Assembly: GCA_033398695.1 (NCBI GenBank)
Contig: CM065801.1
Coordinates: 48,494,358-48,558,357, forward strand
Source of the DNA: Orobanche coerulescens
Taxonomy: Eukaryota; Streptophyta; Magnoliopsida; Lamiales; Orobanchaceae
DNA length: 64,000 nt
Reading direction: 5' to 3'
Part shown: positions 57,504 through 64,000 of the stretch, piece by piece
Layout of the letters: each line of letters opens with the position of its first letter
How positions within the stretch are numbered: position 1 is the stretch's first letter
Program-made: the position numbers and the translations under genes
The notes under the pieces: generated by a model
Database searches by the model: none
Told to the model about the DNA's origin: nothing
The model's input: the letters and a program-made list of their open reading frames with translations, nothing else

Positions 57504-58388
57504 TACTCCCCCCCTTAAAAAGCGTTTCGTCTCCGAAACTAAGGGTACACTATGAACTATCTATCAGAATCTGAAAACAACATCTCCAGGAATACTCCTC
57601 AACGCGAAACACTCCGCCGGAGACCAGCCAGAAAGTCGTACCAACCGCATGATTCGAAACACCAGCATACACATCCCTAGGAACCGCTCATTGCACATGT
57701 CTACAATCCATCGGTGTACACTTCCCCGTCCTCATCAGCGTCGGACGCCCATGCGAGCACTGACTCGCACCTCAAAAGAAAAGCAACAACGCACATATAG
57801 TCCTCGGAACCATATCAATCGTACGCCAAAGTTCTCATGACTTGACGTCTAGAATCACAATGAACAATTACTCAGATTATCACGAAATCTCGGGTGCAAC
57901 ACTAGAGGGAAGAAATCCCAACCAATGACCCAAATCTCAAGATTCTCAATTACCATAGTTACAAGATAAATCGACAATAGATGGTTCACCACAACAATAC
58001 TACGATGCAGATTAAGTTAAACAGTAATCCGGAAAACAAGGCTACATCTCAAATGTACCCAACATCGATATCCTCCAGATCACCGATCCCCTCGATCTCA
58101 TCGATTAAAGTAAGACCCAAATATGAACTCACTGCATAATATGATCCCGAAAGGTCACACAAACGAGAGTGACTACGATGAATGATAAATGACTAGAAAT
58201 CCGACAAGGATCAAGAATGACTCACCGAGGTGAACTAATAACGCAATGAGTGATAGCTCAAATGAAGTGATTGGAACCGTTGTTCCTCGAGAATTGAATG
58301 ATTAGTTTGGTAATTACAAGTCTCAACATGATTGATGTATGATGAATGAATTATATGAATGAATAAATGACAATGAAATGAATGATTA
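57504..58388. other. G2 internal non-coding stretch
   Basis: Between the polypurine tract and the end of gag, where protease, RT and integrase would be expected, no coding similarity was seen on either strand. Confidence 0.6.
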
Positions 58389-59661
58389 TCATATTACTGA
58401 GCAAGAATTAACTTGTTCAAAACCAGTGATGAATGTCCTTACCTCTGGCTCTCGAAGCCTGATAGGACCCCTTGGATGATGTACGGGCTGGAGTAACAAA
58501 ATATCTCGAGGTTTGAGAGCTCTCTCGAGATCTACTGGCACTAGAACTCCTGCAGTATTTCTGAAGGTGTCCTTGCCTCCCACATAGAAAACAAACAACG
58601 GCCTGCATCGAACACCGGGTACTGCGATGTCCTATTGTATCACAGTTAAAGCAAACAACAGTCGAACTCGTCGTCTGAGATGAAGATGCTTTCTCAGCAT
58701 GAAGACGACTAGAAAACGACCTCTTGGACGTCGGATCCCGATGTCCCTCAGAACAAACCGGCATCCTAGTCCTCCCAGTGGAAGAAACTGAAGGGTGCTT
58801 CCGATCAAGCTCCCTAATCAAAAGCTCTGCTTCAATAGCCTTCTCGATGAACTCACTAAGCGAATTACAATTGTGATTGAGCAAATGCATCCTCAACTGC
58901 GGATTTAGCCTCTTGCTAAAATACTTGATCTTATCCGCCTTAGTAAGGATAATAGACAAAACGAATTGAAGAAGTCCCTGAAACTTCTCAGCAATGACAA
59001 TTACGCTCTCGTCCTTGACGGGTTCGGGGTTCAAAACCTCTGATAACTTGGCTTCACGAAGTGGAGCCGGATAATATCTCTCTAACATGATAGTCTTAAA
59101 CTCACTCCAAACACAATCACGATCGGTGGGTTTCACAGAAAGCCACCACGAATAAGCGCCCTTACTCAAGTAGTAAGCCGCTACTGCCACCTTACTCTCT
59201 TCCGGACACTGAACCATGTCGAAGAGTTTATTAAAATGTTCAAGACAATGAACAATATCAGCTGGTTCCGACGAACCCTCAAAAGTAGGCGGCCTATGAC
59301 AAGAGATATCGCCAACAATCTGACTCACTCCTCCACTCTATCCATGAAACGGCACCTGTAATCCCTATTGTGGTGGACCACGAACCATCGAGGTCTGCAT
59401 GGTCTCCATACGTGTCATACGAGTCATCTGGGCCATCATGCCCTGCATGCATATGAATGGGTCCACCCGAACACCTTCCAATTGAGCTGCATCTCGGGTA
59501 TTACTCCCTGATAGTGAATGATTATCTAACAGTAAATGAGTAGCATCGCTAACTGTTGAACCAATGTTATCCCTCGCGTTCGCGCGGGCTTTCACATGAG
59601 ATCACGGGTTTCGGCCAGCACCGCGGCCTTTTCCCCTGCGTCCTCTGACAGCTCTATCCAT
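58389..59661 (-). pseudogene. G2 gag
   Basis: The start ATG at 59661 opens an Arg/Gly-rich leader (RGRRGKGRGAGRNP). The frame is closed by a TGA at 59602-59604 and TAGs at 59365-59367 and 59338-59340, all readable as former CGA or CAG codons in one continuous frame. The gag domain is open from 59328: PPTFEGSSEPADIVHCLEHF, AAYYLSKGAYSWWLSV, ERYYPAPLREAKLSEVL. It is followed by two intact CCHC knuckles (CFNCDTIGHRSTRC, CFLCGRQGHLQKYC) and a Ser/Arg-rich tail. Only three point changes separate it from a full-length gag. Confidence 0.88.
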
Positions 59662-60378
59662 ACTGAAGCAGGAAGGTCACATGATAATTATAGATCCTGC
59701 ATGAATATCATATTATGATTACGTTACGGAATGATAATAATGAGTATACATGCTCTAACATAATGAACGCATTAATAATGCAATAAAATGATTGTCAACA
59801 TGACGCCAGAATATCATAAGATTGCATGAAAGATCAAGTGAGGTGACATGATTATCTGATGAAATTCCTGAAATGATTATCTTGAACAAGTTAACAAGGT
59901 TGATAAATCGATCCACAAGATCAACAACTGAGCAATGAGATTGACTGAGTGATTAATGAATTAACATGATCGACAAGATCAAAAATGATGATTGAGAATT
60001 GTTGACTGATGAATGAGTTGATCATTATCGCTTGCACAGGTAACACGTGCTCCGAAACAATTAGTCATGAATCAATCGTAACACTAATATCACAGATAGG
60101 TTTCAACAAAAAATGTATAATTAATGACATGAATGTATGAACATAAAGAAAATCGAGTCCTTACACAGGTCATACGAAGCTTCGAGGTCTCGCGATACTA
60201 GTCTTCACTGACGACGACTCGATGAATGAATGACTCGTGCAGTCGTACAAACTTCACGAATCACAAAACTCGACTGTCCAGATTTCATAACCTGACAGTC
60301 CCACTACTACCGCGTCGGTAGAGCCAAATAACTCACATATCTGGGTATCTCACAACCCAACGCTCTGATGCCATCTTC
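59662..60378 (-). other. G2 leader and primer-binding site
   Basis: Non-coding, AT-rich leader between the LTR and gag. The primer site TGGCATCAGAGC at 60362-60373 differs at one base from the usual TGGTATCAGAGC and is 5 bp from the LTR. Confidence 0.7.
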
Positions 60379-60650
60379 TGTAACACCCCCAAATCCTATT
60401 GGGTTATTATAGTGCCGTGGACCCCACACCAGGAGATCCACCAGGCAAAAAAGACTAAAATACATCAAATTAACCAACAAGGGAAATCACAGCCCCTACT
60501 ATGATATCCGACACAATATTCCGAGGAGAAATTTCAACGACAATGATGGGCCTACATGGCCAAAAATAAAAATACAACAACATCCACGAGCATCTACTCG
60601 GGTAATACATAATGACAATGACTGACCAACTGGAGAACACTCCAACTGAC
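60379..60650 (-). repeat. G2 5' LTR (right), truncated
   Basis: 272 bp matching 47566-47837. It is cut in the stretch CCAACTGAC, where another LTR (TGTAACACCCCC) begins. Confidence 0.9.
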
Positions 60651-60858
60651 TGTAACACCCCCAATCCGCTCAGGGATATTACACGCCGTAGAACCCTTCC
60701 TCAAGGATCTACCAGGCTGGTAACAACATATAACAACTCGACCATGCCTTTAAGGCTAAAATGACTCAGTAGACCGATTTAGTCTTTCAATAATTACATA
60801 CAACTCAAATACAACTCATGCCCACGCAGGGGTCAAAATACAACCACACCCGTACAAC
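60651..60858 (-). repeat. G3: fragment of a third chromovirus LTR
   Basis: It starts TGTAACACCCCCAATCCGC, the same type of LTR end as G1 and G2 but otherwise different in sequence. It is cut after 208 bp by the Athila-like LTR at 60859. Confidence 0.75.
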
Positions 60859-61071
60859 TGATTAGTGCATAATTGATCTAAAATTCATATACAAAATATT
60901 CATTTTTCTGGGCATAATTGTACTGATTTGTGATTAAAAATATATATTTTACAGATATATCCAAACATGAGCTAAAAATGGTTATTTTCTGACATCGACA
61001 TGAAGCATCAAAAAGGACGGAAAACAAGATCAAATCCAACGACGGAATTTTTCAAGGCAAAACGACCTACA

Positions 61072-61175
61072 ACACGGCGCAAACAGACCGTGTTATGTAG
61101 CCGCTTCACATACGGCGCAACAAGGGTCGTGTCTTGGGCCGTTTCACACACGGCGGCATTTAGCGCCGTGTCCTC
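61072..61175. promoter_or_regulatory. CG-rich inverted motif array upstream of the Athila-like TATA box
   Basis: Three pairs of facing half-sites: ACACGGCGC with CCGTGT (61072-61094), ACATACGGCGC with TCGTGT (61108-61132), and ACACACGGCGG with GCCGTGT (61146-61171). They repeat at about 37-bp steps. The same ACACGGCG/CGCCGTGT pair is in the solo LTR at 17375-17421. Confidence 0.6.
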
Positions 61176-61428
61176 GCGCGTATTCCGAAGAGACCGAGTC
61201 GACAAAACGGCGCACAACACGGCAACCGGGCCGTTTTCATCGCCGCTTTCACAGATGCCATGCAAAATTAGTCCACTTTTGACCAACTTGTGAACTCAAC
61301 CACAAGATATTTTTTTGGTCAAAAATCTGAAAATTCAAAGACATGGGTGAAGTGTGAACAAAGAATTAAAAATGATATTACAATAGATATTTTGAATTAA
61401 ATAATCAATTGTATTCTTGAAAATCACC

Positions 61429-61437
61429 TATAAAAGG
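61429..61437 (+). promoter_or_regulatory. TATA box of the Athila-like LTR
   Basis: TATAAAAGG in a CACC context, followed within about 30 bp by a C/A-rich start region. It is the best promoter candidate in this LTR. Confidence 0.7.
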
Positions 61438-61920
61438 ACATCTTCACCCATTGCAAAATAACCCACATTCTTACCAAGAAATCCTCAACTTCTTGCTAAG
61501 AAATACTCCTTTCCTTTAGCAATATATTTTCCTTAGAACTTTCAATTTTAGTTTGTATTTTATTTTTGGTTTGAAGTTTTTCTTTCATTTAGTTTGTAAT
61601 TGAAAAGTGCTTGATCAATAAGCACTTAGTATTTTACTTAGTGTTTTACTTTCAAATTTTGTAAGCTTGTAACCTTTAAACAAGTTTGAAGTTATATTTT
61701 GAAGTTTGTTTCTTGCACTTTGATTCATCATATTCAAGTAAGTTTTATCTATTGTCATTAAGTTCTAGTAATTAAAAGTTTCTATATATATATTATATAT
61801 ATCAATTATTTCTATTATAATTTTAGTATGTATAAACCAATGAGTAGCTAATCTTTCTTCCTAGGTGAAGGGGGATTTCTATTAGGTTATATATTGAGTA
61901 TTTGATTGATTTAAACTATT

Positions 61921-62395
61921 TTTAGGACTAATTGGTTTAAATAGAGATTGATCATATCCTATTTTTACTAATGAAACCTTCTTGATTGATTGTTGAGTGA
62001 ATTGGAAACATATCTTTTCAATCTATCAAATGTTAATCTTGTTATCAACATCTTAAGATTGCGAAAGTGGTTAAGACATCTTTGATTATGAAAGTACGGA
62101 GGTGAAAAGTTGATTACTCGATGAACGATCGTTTATCCTAAAAATAGTCAAGTTAGAGAAATGAAAGGACTAATTGGTTTAAATAGAGATTGATCATATC
62201 CTATTTCTACTAGTGAAACCTCCTTGATTGATTGTTAAGTGTATTGGAAACACATCTTTTCAATCTATCAAGTGTTAATCTTGTTATCAACATCTTAAAA
62301 AAGTGACAGCAATTAAGACATCTTTGATTACGAAAGTACGGAGGTGAAAAGTTGATTACTCGATAAACATTCATTTTTTCTTTTATATCTATATA
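61921..62395 (+). repeat. 242-bp direct duplication in the LTR
   Basis: Two copies, from 61925 and 62167, both start GGACTAATTGGTTTAAATAG and end GTTGATTACTCGAT. They differ by about ten substitutions and a short insertion. Confidence 0.85.
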
Positions 62396-62501
62396 AATCA
62401 ATTCCTATACTTAATTAAATACCTAATTTAATGAACCCGTAATCCCCTAGATTTTATAAATTCCCAACTCATTTTAATTCTATTTATTTTCACTAGTTAA
62501 A

Positions 62502-62690
62502 AATAGTCTAGTATAAATAGTCTTAATATAAATAGTATAGTATAAATAGTCTTAATATAAATAGTATAGTATAAATAGTCTTAATATAAATAGTCTAATA
62601 TAAATAGTCTAGTATAAATAGTCTTAATATAAATAGTCTAGTATAAATAGTCTTAATAAAAATAGTCTTATATAAACTTGTCTTATTAAA
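62502..62690 (+). repeat. 29-bp AT-rich minisatellite
   Basis: Repeats of a 29-bp unit (GTATAAATAGTCTTAATA then TAAATAGTATA) start at 62511, 62540, 62569, 62612 and 62641. Each is itself two similar TATAAATAGT half-units. Confidence 0.85.
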
Positions 62691-62927
62691 AAATAGTTTA
62701 AATTAAAAATAGTGCATTTTAATTTAATTAATATTTAAAAACCCAATAATCTATTTTAGTATTTATTTCTCGCAATTTGTAACAAAAAAATTATACGAAG
62801 CCCTGTTGGACAATCCTCGAGAGAAAAGACCTTGGTAGAACTTACCACAACTACTTCTACCTCGTATATATTTGCGAGCGACTCAAGAACTCCTGTTTTT
62901 AAGATAAGTTTTTGACCGATCAAATTT

Positions 62928-62945
62928 TGGCGCCGTTGCTGGGGA
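62928..62945 (+). other. Primer-binding site of the Athila-like element
   Basis: TGGCGCCGTTGCTGGGGA, the form typical of Athila and Tat elements, lies 5 bp after the LTR. It fixes the element's orientation as plus and the LTR end at 62922. Confidence 0.85.
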
Positions 62946-63104
62946 TTGTTTTAGGCCAAATATAATTTTTCTGTCCGGTCAAGTGGCGGATAACGGTACT
63001 CCGTGACTATCAAAGTCGGACTTTTCAGTTTCCCACAACAACTGATATTTGTATATATTTTTTTTTAATTATTTTCATTGTCTTTTTATTTTTGTTTTTT
63101 TATC

Positions 63105-63650
63105 ATGGATGAAACATTGTTTAAAATTGAAAAAAGATTTCCCTTTCTAAGCAAAAATGCAATTTTAAAAATTTACAAGATAAGGCTTGAAAGGATGAGG
63201 TTGCTTACGAATAAAAGCATACCTTTTGACATAAGATTCATTATCGAAGCCAAAGTAAGAATAGAAGGTGAATTCACGTAAACACCAACTAGATTCTTAC
63301 CGTGGCTTGGAAAAAGTTCATATGCCAAGAAACGACGAGCAAAGATTCTAGCCGTTTGCTATAAATGTGCTAGATGGAACTGTAATGCAAAATGTCGATC
63401 TTTAGGAATTCCATCTACAAACAGAGAAGATAAAATTCAGTTCATTAATGATGGTCTGAATAAGGAGAATTTAGATAATATCGAAATTTCTCTTGACACG
63501 CATCCTAGTGGACTTGTGTATTACGGAATTCAATGTTTGTGGAATAAATTCAAACCAGAATATGAACAACGTCTTGGGAATCTGACGTTAAAAGACCCTG
63601 TTTGCCAATTTGTAAGAAAATTGGATGGGAAGCTTCTCCCCGACTCATAG
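63105..63650 (+). pseudogene. Leader ORF of the Athila-like element: basic, cysteine-rich protein, one stop
   Basis: The ATG at 63105 opens a 181-codon frame that would end at TAG 63648-63650, interrupted by TAA at 63279-63281. The N-terminal 58 residues are Lys/Ile/Phe-rich and predicted helical. After the stop the frame carries a basic stretch (YAKKRRAK) directly followed by a cysteine cluster C-x2-C-x4-C-x3-C, then about 90 residues with DTHPSGLVYYG and KPEYEQRLGNL. The basic stretch plus cysteine cluster resembles the layout of the small nucleic-acid-binding proteins of carlavirus-type plant viruses (family Carla_C4), judged from memory. The alternative is an unrelated zinc-ribbon-like ORF1 as found upstream of gag in Ogre/Tat elements. 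It lies 160 bp after the primer site, where gag would normally start. Confidence 0.5.
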
Positions 63651-63872
63651 AAGGCGTTTAGGCCGTTTCTGAACGTAAAATCAGAGGAAGATGTGAGCCA
63701 CAATCACAACTACTGTACATACACGTGAGTATCTTTTATTTTTGTCGTATGGTGAGATATTCTGAATAAAAAATGTGATACGCGATAAATGCATTCATTA
63801 TTCTATTGAGTAGTTGAAGCGCAATCAACGCAATCACAAACTTGTTAAGCAATTTTTACCTTCTTTTTCTTC

Positions 63873-63880
63873 TATAAATA
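63873..63880 (+). promoter_or_regulatory. Second TATA box, inside the element
   Basis: TATAAATA at 63873, followed by a pyrimidine-rich leader (CTTTCATTCATCCCTC, TTTCTCTGTTTCTC) and an ATG 81 bp on. It resembles a complete plant core promoter within the internal region of the element. Confidence 0.5.
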
Positions 63881-63960
63881 AACTTTCTACTGGTTTCTTT
63901 CATTCATCCCTCAAACTTTCACTTTTCTCTGTTTCTCTAATTTTTTTTTCCTTTTCAAAA

Positions 63961-64000
63961 ATGGAGTCATCATCTTCCACAAAAAAATTTAGCACAGTCT
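63961..64000 (+). CDS. Start of an ORF cut by the window edge
   Basis: The ATG at 63961 begins MESSSSTKKFSTV and runs off the window. It follows the TATA box at 63873 and a C/T-rich leader. It could be gag, another extra ORF of the element, or a gene that was captured. Too little is visible to name it. Confidence 0.35.
   Translation, partial: MESSSSTKKFSTV

Larger units (their letters stand above)
47566..60650 (-). mobile_element. G2: gag-only chromovirus-like element with nested T2
   Basis: LTR ends TGTAATACCC...GGTGTTACA match the G1 type. The left LTR runs from 47566 to 57503, interrupted at about 48336-55928 by T-element DNA. The right LTR is cut at 60650 by G3. The internal region (57504-60378) is only 2.9 kb and holds gag but no protease, RT or integrase. 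The primer site reads TGGCATCAGAGC at 60362-60373 and the purine tract (AAGGGGGGGAGTA) is at 57504-57520. It is a nonautonomous derivative that would need enzymes in trans. Confidence 0.88.
60859..62922 (+). repeat. 5' LTR of an Athila/Tat-like element
   Basis: About 2.06 kb, starting TGATTAGTGC and ending GACCGATCA, followed after 5 bp by an Athila-type primer site. A TATA box at 61429-61437 (TATAAAAGG) has three CG-rich inverted motif pairs upstream (61072-61175). A direct duplication of about 240 bp (from 61925 and from 62167) and an AT-rich 29-bp minisatellite (62502-62690) lie within it. ACAAC (60854-60858) would be the left target copy; the right end is outside the window. Confidence 0.8.

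Noticed and set aside
57649..57840. Arginine/histidine-rich small frame in G2
   Set aside because: No start context or family similarity, and it lies in the region where pol has been lost.
62502..62690. The minisatellite as a promoter cluster (many TATAAATA words)
   Set aside because: It is a 29-bp tandem repeat downstream of the likely transcription start at about 61460; the TATA words come with the repeat.

Overview
This window is nuclear DNA of a flowering plant, most likely a eudicot. It consists almost entirely of retrotransposons inserted into one another. The evidence is plant-type Ty1/copia and Ty3/gypsy polyproteins, Met-tRNA primer sites beside chromovirus LTRs, hAT-type nonautonomous elements with 8-bp target duplications, a LINE with a plant DUF4283-type ORF1, and one single-exon plant membrane-protein gene. 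Nothing bacterial, organellar or CRISPR-like was seen. Species was not determined.

Layout. (1) 1-16714: four head-to-tail minus-strand copies of one Ty1/copia element, each sharing its LTR with the next; the rightmost copy is best preserved. (2) 17325-19435: a chromovirus-type solo LTR, a gypsy RNase H scrap, and a copia 3' end with its LTR, all plus strand. (3) 19877-20471: a hAT-like nonautonomous element. (4) 21966-22604: the only convincing host gene, a small type I membrane protein. (5) About 22850-44440: an AT-rich tandem repeat of about 285 bp split by a nested stack. A long LTR-like element entered the repeat; a hAT MITE and then a Tekay-type gypsy chromovirus (G1, 25151-43535) entered that element. 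G1 carries two further hAT MITEs, one in its left LTR and one in gag. Its left LTR also holds an 8.5-kb pol-less LTR element (T1, 26408-34936). (6) 44640-47509: an old direct-repeat pair and a truncated LINE. (7) 47566-60650: a second, gag-only chromovirus-like element (G2). Its LTR is interrupted by a second T element (T2) plus the stub of a third T unit. (8) 60651-64000: a scrap of a third chromovirus LTR (G3), then the 5' LTR, primer site and first ORFs of an Athila/Tat-like element running off the right edge.

Three things stand out. First, the chromovirus LTRs carry arrays of CG-rich 12-bp palindromes in their upstream parts: fourteen TAGCGYGCGCTA-like sites in G2, in sets of four at about 23 bp, and four TTACGGCCGTAA-like sites at exactly 22-bp steps in each G1 LTR. 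The Athila-like LTR and the solo LTR have analogous CG-rich inverted motifs just upstream of TATA boxes. Second, T1 and T2 carry gag in sense orientation and, where pol should be, an oppositely oriented gene with its own TATA box, a transposase_28/PF04195-like domain and a coiled-coil tail; three in-frame introns can be traced in T1. Third, the Athila-like element begins with a small basic, cysteine-rich ORF laid out like the nucleic-acid-binding proteins of some plant flexiviruses, followed by a second TATA box and start codon.

Decay follows methylation context. Most stop codons inspected in gypsy elements fit CGA-to-TGA, CAG-to-TAG or TGG-to-TAG changes at CG or CHG sites. Differences among the copia copies cluster at CAG/CTG as short indels and miscalls, which may partly be sequencing error at methylated CHG sites. 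Frameshift counts in the copia array should therefore be treated with caution.
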